From contig CBDHFT010000006.1 in the NCBI GenBank assembly GCA_965262775.1, positions 124,001 through 188,000 on the forward strand: a stretch of DNA of 64,000 nt. Reading direction: 5' to 3'. A program made the translations under genes and the position numbers. Positions 18,038 to 26,938 of this stretch are shown one piece after another (the first letter of the stretch is position 1; every line of letters starts with the position of its first letter). A model generated the notes under the pieces. That model was given only the letters and a program-made list of their open reading frames with translations. It searched no databases and had not been told where the DNA came from. The DNA is from JASGCL01 sp965262775. Lineage in GTDB: Bacteria > Pseudomonadota > Alphaproteobacteria > JASGCL01.

Positions 18038-18052
18038 AACTAATTTTATCAT

Positions 18053-18081
18053 TTGACAGAATAAGTGAATATTGTTAAGTG
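18053..18081 (+). promoter_or_regulatory. Possible promoter of petABC
   Basis: A perfect TTGACA (18053-18058) is followed after 17 bases by a weak TAAGTG, 44 bases before the Rieske start. The -10 match is poor, so this is tentative. Confidence 0.35.
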
Positions 18082-18125
18082 AAAGCGTAGAAAACTTCTT
18101 TTAATTGCTTTGAGAATTTAGGGTC

Positions 18126-18815
18126 ATGAAAAATAAAAAAGTAAAATCGCCAGCCAAACGTAAGTTAGATTTTTTAAAAACACTTAGCCAATCCCCAGCC
18201 TTCCTGGTGCTGCAGAAGCAGATGGTGGATTCGTTGAAAGGCCTTGCTAATAAAAAATCGGGGAAACAGGCTGGTAAGGCCAAGGTAGCCGTTGCAACCA
18301 GTGGCGGTGTAGAAAGACGCGATTTTTTAAATTTGTTGACCGTCGCATCGGCGGGGGTTGCGGGCGGCGTTGTTGTGTGGCCATTGGTTTCATCGATGAA
18401 TCCAGCCAAAGACGTTTTGGCACTCTCCAGCACCGAGGTTGATATTTCCCAAGTTCCCGTCGGCGCCGCCATCACCATCAAATGGCAAGGCAAACCAGTA
18501 TTTATTCGCCACCGCACCGACCAAGAAATTTCCCAAGCCACCACCGACGACGGTAAGGGGCCAGACCCTGAGACCGATAGCGAAAGGGTGAAAAAACCCG
18601 AATGGTTGGTTTTGATTGGTATCTGCACCCACCTGGGCTGTATTCCATCGGGCCAGGCGGTTGGTTCAAACCGCGGCGAATTTGGTGGCTGGTTCTGCCC
18701 TTGCCATGGTTCGCAATATGATACATCGGGCCGTATTAGGAAAGGCCCCGCGCCAAGTAATTTGGTGGTGCCACCTTATCAATTCGTGACCGACACCATG
18801 TTAAAAATTGGTTAA
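18126..18815 (+). CDS. petA: Ubiquinol-cytochrome c reductase Rieske iron-sulfur subunit
   Basis: A 229-residue subunit that passes electrons from ubiquinol to cytochrome c1. CTHLGC (167-172) and CPCHGS (191-196) provide Cys167, His169, Cys191 and His194 for the 2Fe-2S cluster and Cys172/Cys193 for the disulfide. A twin-arginine-like ERRDFLNLL (63-71) precedes the single TM helix. About 60 Lys-rich residues come before that signal, much longer than the short N-terminus usual in bacteria. The ATG at 18126 is the only one far upstream, but an internal start near residue 60 is not excluded. Confidence 0.95.
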   Translation: MKNKKVKSPAKRKLDFLKTLSQSPAFLVLQKQMVDSLKGLANKKSGKQAGKAKVAVATSGGVERRDFLNLLTVASAGVAGGVVVWPLVSSMNPAKDVLALSSTEVDISQVPVGAAITIKWQGKPVFIRHRTDQEISQATTDDGKGPDPETDSERVKKPEWLVLIGICTHLGCIPSGQAVGSNRGEFGGWFCPCHGSQYDTSGRIRKGPAPSNLVVPPYQFVTDTMLKIG

Positions 18816-18862
18816 AAAAATAATTCACAAATAAATATAAAAATAATATAAGAAGTAAAAGC

Positions 18863-20128
18863 ATGAAAAATAATAACGATATAAAGTTTAAAAACCCAGT
18901 CATCAATTGGATAGATGAGCGCTTGCCGCTTTTTTCATATTTTTATAAAGAATATGGAATCTTTCCCATGCCCAAAAATCTAAATTATTTTTGGAGTTTT
19001 GGCGCCATGGCGACCATCATGTTGGTGGTGATGATACTGACGGGGATTTTTTTGGCGATGCAATATACTCCCCATGTTAATTATGCTTTTAATTCGGTGG
19101 AACGTATCATGCGCGATGTCAACAATGGTTGGCTGATACGCTACCTGCATATGAATGGTGCTTCGATGTTTTTTATGGTGGTTTATGTGCATATTTTCCG
19201 CGGCATGTATTATGGCTCATACAAAGAACCACGCGAATTGGTTTGGGTTTTGGGTGTGATTATATTTTTCTTGATGGTCGCAACGGCCTTCATGGGTTAT
19301 GTGTTGCCCTGGGGACAAATGAGTTTTTGGGCCGCCACCGTGATTACCAATTTGTTTTCCGCCATTCCTGTGGTTGGTGATACATTGGTTGTGTGGTTGT
19401 TGGGGGGGTTTTCGGTTGATAACCCAACATTAAACCGTTTCTTTGCCTTACATTATTTGTTGCCGTTCGTGATTGTCGGCGTGGTGGCGTTACATATTGT
19501 TGCTATGCACCGCGCGAAATCCAATAACCCCAGTGGGATAGAACCCAAGGGCACGCATGACACCGTGACTTTCCATCCTTATTATACTTTGAAGGATTCG
19601 TTGGGGGTTTTGGTATTCATGATGGTTTATGGTTTCTTTGTTTTTTATGCACCCAATTACATGGGGCATCCTGACAATTACATCATGGCACAACCATTGG
19701 TGACGCCCGCCCATATTGTGCCCGAATGGTATTTTTTACCCTTTTACGCCATCTTGCGTTCTATAACTTTTGATTTTTTATGGATAGTGCCCGCCAAATT
19801 GGGCGGTGTGATAGCCATGGCTTCATCCATTGTCTTGATAGCCCTGTTGCCGTGGTTGGATAAATCGCCAGTTAAAAGTTGCCGTTATCGCCCCGTTTAC
19901 CGTTGGTTTGTCATTGGGTTTGTGGCCAACGTGGTGTTGTTGGGCTATTGCGGCAGTCGCCCCGCCGAAGGCGTTTATTTAATATTTTCGCAATTGGCAA
20001 CCTTTTGGTATTTCTTCCACCTATTAATATTAACGCCACTGATAGTTAAACTCGAAAAACCATTGCCCGTGCCGATGTCGTTGGCGCGTGCGATAGAAGA
20101 TGACATGAAGAAAAAAAGAAAGAAATAA
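18863..20128 (+). CDS. petB: Cytochrome b of the bc1 complex
   Basis: A 421-residue integral-membrane subunit with eight predicted helices carrying hemes bL and bH and the Qo and Qi sites. MGYVLPWGQMSFW and the Qo-site PEWYFLPFYAILRS are diagnostic, and the heme-ligating His pairs lie in RYLHMNGASMFF/VYVHIFRG and FALHYLLPF/ALHIVAMH. It lies between petA and petC; 4 bases separate it from petC. The ubiquinol-cytochrome c chaperone at 1 kb is its likely assembly factor. Confidence 0.97.
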   Translation: MKNNNDIKFKNPVINWIDERLPLFSYFYKEYGIFPMPKNLNYFWSFGAMATIMLVVMILTGIFLAMQYTPHVNYAFNSVERIMRDVNNGWLIRYLHMNGASMFFMVVYVHIFRGMYYGSYKEPRELVWVLGVIIFFLMVATAFMGYVLPWGQMSFWAATVITNLFSAIPVVGDTLVVWLLGGFSVDNPTLNRFFALHYLLPFVIVGVVALHIVAMHRAKSNNPSGIEPKGTHDTVTFHPYYTLKDSLGVLVFMMVYGFFVFYAPNYMGHPDNYIMAQPLVTPAHIVPEWYFLPFYAILRSITFDFLWIVPAKLGGVIAMASSIVLIALLPWLDKSPVKSCRYRPVYRWFVIGFVANVVLLGYCGSRPAEGVYLIFSQLATFWYFFHLLILTPLIVKLEKPLPVPMSLARAIEDDMKKKRKK

Positions 20129-20132
20129 ATTC

Positions 20133-20966
20133 ATGAAAAAGAAATTTTGCTTTTTGTTGTTGATGTTGTCGATGGTTGTTGCGCGTTTCGCCGTGGCCGA
20201 AGAAACAAAATTTGAAGCCCTTAAACCTGAAAGACAATCATGGAGTTGGACTGGGCCATTTGGCAAATATGACAAGGCTGCGGCGCAACGCGGTTTGCAA
20301 GTTTACACCCAGGTTTGTGCTAGTTGCCATTCCTTAAATTTCTTGCCATTTCGTGAATTGACCAAAATTGGTTATTCTGAAGAGGAAATCAAAGCCTTTG
20401 CCCGCAGCTATCAGGTCGATACCCTATCTGACGATGGCAAACCCATCAAACGCGCGGGCTTATCATCGGATTATTTCCCGAAACCATTTGCCACCGAAGC
20501 GGACGCTCGTGCCGCCAATGGTGGCAGTTTGCCACCTGACATGTCCTTAATTATTAAGGCGCGTAATCACGGACGTGAAAATTTATTTTTGAATTTCTTT
20601 GACGCGCTGCTTATACAGGGGGAAGCCTCGGGTGCCGATTATGTTTATAGTTTGCTGGTTGGTTTTGATAACGCGCCCGAAGGCATGGCGATGAATCCAG
20701 GTATGCATTTTAACAAATACTTCGCGGGCGGGCAAATAGCCATGCCCCCACCGTTGACCGACGGGGCCGTTGCCTACAGCGATGGAAAAGCCAACGATAT
20801 AAAACAAATGTCTCATGACGTGGTTACATTTTTGGCTTTCGTTTCCGAACCCAATTTGGAAGAATCGCGCTACATGGCATTAAAATTTTTCATGGTGTTA
20901 GCGGTTATTTATTATTTGGTTTATCGCATGAAAAAAAATAAATGGCGTGAATTAGACGACCATTAA
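20133..20966 (+). CDS. petC: Cytochrome c1
   Basis: A 277-residue periplasmic heme protein anchored by a C-terminal helix. A signal peptide covers about 1-22, the heme attachment site CASCH is at 62-66, and the axial Met is probably in the QIAMPPPL region. The C-terminal anchor is YMALKFFMVLAVIYYLVYRM followed by Lys. It completes the petABC operon. Confidence 0.95.
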   Translation: MKKKFCFLLLMLSMVVARFAVAEETKFEALKPERQSWSWTGPFGKYDKAAAQRGLQVYTQVCASCHSLNFLPFRELTKIGYSEEEIKAFARSYQVDTLSDDGKPIKRAGLSSDYFPKPFATEADARAANGGSLPPDMSLIIKARNHGRENLFLNFFDALLIQGEASGADYVYSLLVGFDNAPEGMAMNPGMHFNKYFAGGQIAMPPPLTDGAVAYSDGKANDIKQMSHDVVTFLAFVSEPNLEESRYMALKFFMVLAVIYYLVYRMKKNKWRELDDH

Positions 20967-20981
20967 AATTGGATAAATATT

Positions 20982-21548
20982 ATGAAAGTTAACGGTGGAT
21001 CATTAAAACCTGGTTTTGTGGTCGAGCATCTTGGTAAAATTTGGCGGGTGGTAAAGACCAGTCATGTTAAACCAGGAAAGGGCGGGGCATTTTGCCAAGC
21101 CGAATTAAAAGATTTGATGTCGGGGACCAAGCTTAACGAACGTTTTCGGTCAGAAGATGTGATTGAAAAAGTTTCCTTGGAACAGGTGGATTATCAATTT
21201 TTATTTCATGATGGTGACAATTTTAACTTCATGCACCCGCAAACCTTCGAACAAATTATTTTAAACAAAGATGACATTGGCGATGAGTTTGTCGTTTTTT
21301 TACAAGATGGCATGGCGGTGATGATTGAAAGCTACGAAGGAAAGATAATTGGGGTTTCGCTGCCCGACCATGTAACGATGAGTGTGAAGGAAACCGAGCC
21401 CGTGATTAAGGGGCAAACCGCCGCTTCTTCTTATAAACCTGCTATCTTGGATAATGGGGTGCGGATTATGGTGCCGCCCTATATCGATGCGGGTGATAAA
21501 ATTGTTGTGAATGTTTACGAACAAACATTTGTCGAACGCGCGAAATAG
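20982..21548 (+). CDS. efp: Translation elongation factor P
   Basis: A 188-residue three-domain factor that relieves ribosome stalling at polyproline. The modification loop is HVKPGKGGAF with the candidate Lys at 33 (equivalent to K34 of E. coli). ETEPVIKGQTA and the C-terminal IMVPPYIDAGDKIVV are typical. It starts 15 bases after petC and may share its transcript. The modification genes are not visible here. Confidence 0.96.
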   Translation: MKVNGGSLKPGFVVEHLGKIWRVVKTSHVKPGKGGAFCQAELKDLMSGTKLNERFRSEDVIEKVSLEQVDYQFLFHDGDNFNFMHPQTFEQIILNKDDIGDEFVVFLQDGMAVMIESYEGKIIGVSLPDHVTMSVKETEPVIKGQTAASSYKPAILDNGVRIMVPPYIDAGDKIVVNVYEQTFVERAK

Positions 21549-21697
21549 GCGTTAAAAAAATCGGGCACCCCCTCCAACCTTACCTATCAATGACATTGCA
21601 TAATAAGCCTCGTGTCAAGTTTGCGATGGCGCCAAGGGGGCAAACAAGGAATCCTTGGTTTGCTTTTTTTGTCAGAAAAAACTATAAGAACTTTGGT

Positions 21698-21772
21698 GGG
21701 TGTATAGCTCAGGGGTAGAGCAGCTGACTCTTAATCAGCTTGTCGAGAGTTCAAATCTCTCTACACCCTCCA
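21698..21772 (+). tRNA. tRNA-Lys (anticodon CTT)
   Basis: Acceptor GGGTGTA pairs with TACACCC. The anticodon stem GCTGA/TCAGC encloses the loop CTCTTAA, giving anticodon CTT. T arm GAGAG/CTCTC; discriminator T; CCA encoded at 21770-21772. Confidence 0.96.
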
Positions 21773-21789
21773 ACAATTTGGGTAATGCG

Positions 21790-22392
21790 ATGATGAAGAA
21801 AAAAATTTGGTTAAAAACAAAAATACTATTAACCGCGGCCTTGCTTGTGGTTTTTTTGTCCCATGCCGCGGGGCAGGTGCTTGGGCAAAATATTTTTTCA
21901 ACGGCTTTATCAAGTTTTGCCTCAACCGCCCATGCCCAAAATGTAAATAAAGAGCCTCCTAAAAACACGGGACCATTTATCAAGCCAAATTTCGAAATCA
22001 TGACTTATAAAATATCGCCCCTTAATCCTAATTATCAGTTGGCTTATTTATTTGGATTTTATGTGGGGTATAGCACGCCAAAATTTAATATCATGCTTGG
22101 CATTAATCATCTTTGGAATAAAAATCTTTTAATATTTTCTACCGCAACCGATTATAAATTAAGGGCTGGCATCGTTGAATTTTTGTTCGGCGGTGAATTG
22201 GGCGCGGGGTATCAGGTGGTGACCGAATGCACCACTTGCAAATTACAATTTATATTCGCGCCACGCTTTGGTATTGCCTTTGACCTGGGAAAAAACAGCG
22301 CCATCGGTATTATAAGCAAGGTCATCATTAATGCCAGCGAAGTCCAAACGCCCTATTATTCTTTGGGGTTAGAGGCAAGGGTCGGGTTTTAA
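21790..22392 (+). CDS. Exported outer-membrane beta-barrel-like protein
   Basis: A 200-residue protein starting at ATG 21790, 17 bases after tRNA-Lys. It has a Lys-rich start and hydrophobic segment (LLTAALLVVFLSHAAG). The signal peptide could end there or near TAHAQN. The mature part alternates aromatic and small residues in strands (LAYLFGFYVGYS, YSLGLEARVGF) and ends with Phe, typical of small outer-membrane barrels. A CTTCK pair is unusual for a barrel. I do not recognise the family. The next gene looks like a diverged relative. Confidence 0.65.
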   Translation: MMKKKIWLKTKILLTAALLVVFLSHAAGQVLGQNIFSTALSSFASTAHAQNVNKEPPKNTGPFIKPNFEIMTYKISPLNPNYQLAYLFGFYVGYSTPKFNIMLGINHLWNKNLLIFSTATDYKLRAGIVEFLFGGELGAGYQVVTECTTCKLQFIFAPRFGIAFDLGKNSAIGIISKVIINASEVQTPYYSLGLEARVGF

Positions 22393-22415
22393 TTGAATAA
22401 AAAAATAAAGCATTG

Positions 22416-23147
22416 ATGAAAAAAGACTTTTTATATTTTGTTGGGTCGCGGGTGATGAGGCTGGCCATGCCCATGATATTTTTTGTAAGTTCGGCCGCCG
22501 CCATGGCGCGCGATGCAGAAAACACCATCGTTAATCCTGCCTCATTTGTGGGTAATATAGAAAACGCCGCTACCAACCCCGTCTTATTCGCCAGCAGTGC
22601 AAAAAATAATGCAATACAAAAACCTATCGAGGCGGCAAAGAAAAAACCCGTCAATAGTTCCAATTCGGTAAAAGAAAGTGCGATTAGCAAAATGACCCAC
22701 GATGGTTTTTTTTCAACCGTCTCTTCCGATATAATATTTTTTCCTAAAAATGGTCAGCATGATTTGTTGATAGCGCCGTCGCTGGGTATTGTCAGTGGTT
22801 ATCAGGGGCAAATCTTTTCAGTTTCTGGCGGCTTTACTTATTATTTTTATAATTTTTATGGCAAAAAAGATGTCTTGATACATTTTGGCGGCGCCTACAA
22901 TTTTCGCTTCCCGATAGGTGAAGATAAGTTTTTTGCTTTGGGCGTGGGTGCCAACCTTGCGCGGAGTTTATATACCAGCCTTATCATAAAAGATAATAAT
23001 ACCATGTATTTTTTTACACCCGAAGTATCGATGCAAATTTTCTTAGCCTCCTTCACATTGAATATTTACAGCCGCATATATATTCCGTTGCAGCGCGCGC
23101 CCGAATTGGGTTATGGCCTGGGGGCGATGATGGGCGTGGTTTTTTAA
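22416..23147 (+). CDS. Exported outer-membrane beta-barrel-like protein, possible paralogue of the preceding gene
   Basis: A 243-residue protein with a signal peptide (VMRLAMPMIFFVSSAAAMA). An Ala/Asn/Lys-rich low-complexity segment of about 70 residues follows, then amphipathic strands (FSVSGGFTYYFYNFYG, VLIHFGGAYNFRFPIG, FFALGVGANLARS). It ends in Val-Val-Phe, a terminal Phe as expected for BamA recognition. The reading frame and spacing suggest co-transcription with the gene 24 bases upstream. The start at ATG 22416 is preferred to a TTG 3 bases earlier. Confidence 0.6.
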   Translation: MKKDFLYFVGSRVMRLAMPMIFFVSSAAAMARDAENTIVNPASFVGNIENAATNPVLFASSAKNNAIQKPIEAAKKKPVNSSNSVKESAISKMTHDGFFSTVSSDIIFFPKNGQHDLLIAPSLGIVSGYQGQIFSVSGGFTYYFYNFYGKKDVLIHFGGAYNFRFPIGEDKFFALGVGANLARSLYTSLIIKDNNTMYFFTPEVSMQIFLASFTLNIYSRIYIPLQRAPELGYGLGAMMGVVF

Positions 23148-23153
23148 CGCTTA

Positions 23154-24503
23154 TTAACTAGCCGCGGTCGAGGCTAATAATTTTTCTAACCAATGGATGG
23201 TGTAATCGCCCGATTCAAATTCTGGCGTCGAAAGAATACGCTGGTGCAGCGGGATAATGGTTTCTACCCCTTCCACCGAAAATTCGCTCAGGGCTTGCAA
23301 TGTTCTTTTGATGGCTTGCGGGCGATTGTCGCCATGGACAATCAATTTGGCAATCAAGGAATCATAATAAGGGGGAATACGATATCCAGCGTAGGCGTGA
23401 CTATCCACCCGCACACCCAAGCCGCCAGGCGTGTGCCAACGGGTTATTTCGCCAGGGCTTGGCTGAAATGTCTCGGCATTTTCGGCGTTGATACGGCATT
23501 CGATAGCATGGCCACGAATTTGAATATCTTTTTGCTCCAGGTTTATTTTATCGCCAGCGCAGGTTTTCAATTGCAGTTCGACCAAATTATAACCTGTTAT
23601 CATTTCGCTAATCGTGTGTTCGACCTGTAAGCGCGTGTTCATTTCTATGAAATAGAATTCACCATTTTCGTATAAAAATTCAAAAGTTCCTGGCCCCAAA
23701 TATCCCATTTTTGCAATCGCTAACCTTGCGCGTTCGCATATCGATTCGCGCAAATCCTTATCAAGCGCGGGGCTTGGCGCTTCCTCAACCACTTTTTGAT
23801 GACGCCGTTGGATAGAACAATCGCGTTCATAAAAATGCCAAGCACCGCCATGTCCATCGCCCAACACTTGAACTTCGATATGCCGCGGTTTCTGCAAATA
23901 TTTTTCTAAATAAACCCGACTATCGGCGAAGGCCGCCTCGGCTTCTTGGCGGCATAATTCATAATTTTTGTCCAAATCAGCATCATCAAGGCATACCTTC
24001 ATGCCGCGGCCACCGCCGCCCGATGCCGCTTTCAAAATAATGGGATAACCAATTTTTTTTGCTAATTTTTTTGCCTCAGCCACATTTTCCACCGACCCTT
24101 CCGAACCAGGGATGGTAGGCAAACCGTAATTGATGGCCGCCGTCTTGGCGGTAATTTTATCGCCCATCATATCAAGATGTTCGGGCGAGGGACCAACAAA
24201 AGCAATACCCAGTTCTTTTGCTTTTTTTGCGAAGGAAGAGTTTTCTGATAGGAAGCCTATCCCAGGGTGGATAGCATCCACCCCCGCAATATGGGCGGCG
24301 GATAAAAGATTGGGAACATTAAGGTAAGAATTTTTGGGTTGTGGCGCGCCAATACAGATAGATTGGTCTGATAAAATAACGGGTTTGGATTCTTGGTCGG
24401 CAGTCGAATGGGCAACCACCGTTTCGATTCCCAATTCGCGAAAAGTACGCAACAACCTTAAAGCTATTTCGCCGCGGTTGGCTATCATAATTTTTTTAAA
24501 CAT
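23154..24503 (-). CDS. accC: Acetyl-CoA carboxylase, biotin carboxylase subunit
   Basis: A 449-residue ATP-grasp enzyme that carboxylates biotin on AccB. MFKKIMIANRGEIALRLLRT, the ATP-grasp glycine loop KAASGGGGRGMKVC, FEFLYENGEFYFIEMNTRLQVEH and the C-terminal biotin-carboxylase domain are all present at normal length. It is the last gene of an aroQ-accB-accC reverse-strand cluster. Confidence 0.96.
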   Translation of the reverse strand: MFKKIMIANRGEIALRLLRTFRELGIETVVAHSTADQESKPVILSDQSICIGAPQPKNSYLNVPNLLSAAHIAGVDAIHPGIGFLSENSSFAKKAKELGIAFVGPSPEHLDMMGDKITAKTAAINYGLPTIPGSEGSVENVAEAKKLAKKIGYPIILKAASGGGGRGMKVCLDDADLDKNYELCRQEAEAAFADSRVYLEKYLQKPRHIEVQVLGDGHGGAWHFYERDCSIQRRHQKVVEEAPSPALDKDLRESICERARLAIAKMGYLGPGTFEFLYENGEFYFIEMNTRLQVEHTISEMITGYNLVELQLKTCAGDKINLEQKDIQIRGHAIECRINAENAETFQPSPGEITRWHTPGGLGVRVDSHAYAGYRIPPYYDSLIAKLIVHGDNRPQAIKRTLQALSEFSVEGVETIIPLHQRILSTPEFESGDYTIHWLEKLLASTAAS

Positions 24504-24637
24504 GATGTTGGATAATACCGATTAATTGCCTGGGGTTGCTAAAATTTTTTTAAATTGGTTATGGTGTATTTACAAAAATGGATAATAGGTTTTTTTATAG
24601 CAACGCAGTCGCCTATTTTTATCGTTGCTATGAATAT

Positions 24638-25120
24638 TTAGGAAATAGCAACCAGCGGCTGACCAAATTCGACAGGATCTTCGTTGTCAACCAAAACGGC
24701 GGTAACCACGCCAGCCTTGGGGGCGGTGATTTGATTCATGACCTTCATGGCTTCGACAATCATCAACACCGCGCCTTGCTTCACTTTATCCCCGACCTTA
24801 ATAAAATTTGGTTCGCCTGGCTTGGGCGACAAATAAACGGTGCCAACCACGGGCGATTTTACCGTGCCCACCAAATCAACTGGCGCGGCGGCGGCGGGGG
24901 CTGATGCTGCGGTGGTGGTATGCACAACCGATGCAACCGCCGCGGTCGGCATGGGCTGTGGTGCGGACATGGAATGCGACAGGCCGTAACCACCGCGTGC
25001 TACCTCAATTATACTATTACCATTTTGTATTTTTACTAATGAAATATCTTTTTTTTCCATCAGTTCGGCAATGGCCTTTAATTCAGCCAAGGTATCTTTG
25101 TGGTTATTTTTATTGGCCAT
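24638..25120 (-). CDS. accB: Biotin carboxyl carrier protein
   Basis: A 160-residue protein carrying biotin on K126 in the EAMKVMNQI motif near the C-terminus. An N-terminal helical domain (DTLAELKAIAELMEKKDISL) is followed by a Pro/Ala linker and the lipoyl-like domain. An AGGGAGA ribosome site precedes the ATG. A gap of 134 bases separates it from accC. Confidence 0.96.
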   Translation of the reverse strand: MANKNNHKDTLAELKAIAELMEKKDISLVKIQNGNSIIEVARGGYGLSHSMSAPQPMPTAAVASVVHTTTAASAPAAAAPVDLVGTVKSPVVGTVYLSPKPGEPNFIKVGDKVKQGAVLMIVEAMKVMNQITAPKAGVVTAVLVDNEDPVEFGQPLVAIS

Positions 25121-25211
25121 GAAGCAATCTCCCTTTTTTTTAATATATAATAAATTTTATTTTGTTGTGACTTTATTCACTGCTGGTTAAAAACCATCGC
25201 TACATTATTTT

Positions 25212-25667
25212 TTATTGATTTTGATTATTAAGCAATTTTACTAAGAATTGCAAGGCAAAATAATATCCGTCTTGCCCCGCCCCAACAAACACCGCGCGCG
25301 CAACCGAACTAATGTAAGAATGGTGGCGAAATTCTTCGCGGGCAAAAATATTAGAAAGATGAACCTCCACCACGGGCAACCCCGATAATTTGATAGCGTC
25401 GTGCAGTGCAATCGAGCTGTGGGTGAGCGACGCCGCGTTGATAATGATGCCTTTGATATTTTTATCGCGGCTGGCGGATTGAATGGCGGTCACCAATTCA
25501 TGTTCGGCATTGCTTTGTTGATGCGTGAGATTAACCGATAATTTTTCAGCCTTGGCCTTAAGGTCGTTAATGATATCGTCAAGCGTGGCGGTGCCATACA
25601 TATCGGGCTCGCGCGTTCCCAACATATTAAGGTTGGGGCCATTAAGAACCAAAATGGTTTTCATCAT
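25212..25667 (-). CDS. aroQ: 3-dehydroquinate dehydratase, type II
   Basis: A 151-residue shikimate-pathway enzyme. ILVLNGPNLNMLGTREPDMYG provides the catalytic Tyr loop, QSNAEHELV the conserved Asn/Glu block, and IINAASLTHSSIALHDAI plus VEVHLSNIFAREEFRH the substrate site. I placed the start at 25667 (MMKTILV). An upstream ATG at 25718 would add residues with no family match. aroQ-accB-accC is a common alphaproteobacterial order. Confidence 0.94.
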   Translation of the reverse strand: MMKTILVLNGPNLNMLGTREPDMYGTATLDDIINDLKAKAEKLSVNLTHQQSNAEHELVTAIQSASRDKNIKGIIINAASLTHSSIALHDAIKLSGLPVVEVHLSNIFAREEFRHHSYISSVARAVFVGAGQDGYYFALQFLVKLLNNQNQ

Positions 25668-25739
25668 GGGGCGAAACCTAAAACTTTTGAAGGAAAAAAG
25701 CAAGATTGAAACAGGCAAGGAAAACCATTATAGCGAGGC

Positions 25740-26909
25740 ATGGTGATAGAAAAATACAAAAGAATAGTTATCAAAGTTGGGTCGGCGTTGCTGGTGGAGG
25801 CCGCCGCGGGGGCAGGAAATGCGGATAAAGCCCCTAGCTCAAAAAACCCTAAGCAAGATATGGTAAGGAAAAAATGGCTGGTGACGTTGGTTAAGGATAT
25901 TGCGGATTTAAAAAATAAAGGGCAGGAGGTTTTGGTGGTGTCGTCGGGGGCAACCGCCTTGGGGCGGGCGTTGTTAAATATTGAAAAAACCACGGGGGAG
26001 GAATTAGAAACGAAGCAGGCGGCATCGGCCATTGGGCAAATAGCCTTGATGGCGACATGGCGGGAAATGTTTGCCAGCCACGATATTTTGGTGGCGCAAA
26101 TTTTATTAACACCGCAAGATACCGAAGAGCGACATCGCCATGTCAATGGCCGCGCCACCATAGATAATTTGCTGTCGCGCGGCGTGGTGCCGATTATTAA
26201 TGAAAATGATTCGGTGGCAACCGATGAATTAAAATATGGCGATAACGACCGATTGTCGGCGCGGGTGGCGTCGATGGTTTCGGCGGATCTGCTGGTGTTG
26301 CTGTCGGATGTTGATGGGCTTTATGATACAAATCCTAAAACCAATAAATTGGCCAAACATATTGCACGGGTGGAAGAAATTAACGATAGTATTTTACAAT
26401 TGGCCGACACAACCCACGACCAGCGCGGCACGGGCGGTATGGTAACAAAATTGCAGGCTGGGAAAATTGCCAATGGCGCGGGGATTGATATGTTGATTGC
26501 CTCGGGCATTGACGACCACCCGTTAAAAAGATTGTCCGAAGGGCAGGGCAGGGCAACCATATTCGTTAGCCAGGTATCGGCCTTGGTGGCGCGCAAAAAA
26601 TGGATAAAGGGTTTGTTGAATCACGAAGCCGAAATGGTGATAGACGATGGAGCATTGCTAGCCATTAAGGCGGGCAAGAGTTTGTTGCCCGCGGGAGTGA
26701 GGAGCCTAAGCCATAAAAAAGATTTTGAAAAAGGGGCGGCGATTTTGATAAAAAACATGAATGGCCAAAGGTTGGGCGTCGGGTTGATAAATCATGATAG
26801 CGATGATGCGGTAAAAATGGTGGGCAAGAAATCTGCCGAGATAAAAAAAATTTTTCCTTCGGCGATGAAAATAGAATTGATTGACCGTGATAATTTGGTG
26901 TTGGATTAA
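25740..26909 (+). CDS. proB: Glutamate 5-kinase
   Basis: A 389-residue enzyme phosphorylating glutamate as the first step of proline synthesis. IVIKVGSALLV, VVSSGATALGR, PIINENDSVATDELKYGDND and GTGGMVTKLQAG are the kinase blocks, with a C-terminal PUA domain from about residue 290. A low-complexity insertion (AAAGAGNADKAPSSKNPKQD) follows the first strand, longer than usual. It is divergent from aroQ and separated from proA; the usual obgE-proB-proA arrangement is broken into three places in this window. Confidence 0.95.
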   Translation: MVIEKYKRIVIKVGSALLVEAAAGAGNADKAPSSKNPKQDMVRKKWLVTLVKDIADLKNKGQEVLVVSSGATALGRALLNIEKTTGEELETKQAASAIGQIALMATWREMFASHDILVAQILLTPQDTEERHRHVNGRATIDNLLSRGVVPIINENDSVATDELKYGDNDRLSARVASMVSADLLVLLSDVDGLYDTNPKTNKLAKHIARVEEINDSILQLADTTHDQRGTGGMVTKLQAGKIANGAGIDMLIASGIDDHPLKRLSEGQGRATIFVSQVSALVARKKWIKGLLNHEAEMVIDDGALLAIKAGKSLLPAGVRSLSHKKDFEKGAAILIKNMNGQRLGVGLINHDSDDAVKMVGKKSAEIKKIFPSAMKIELIDRDNLVLD

Positions 26910-26938
26910 TTGTTAAAAAATAATTGATGGAAATAATA

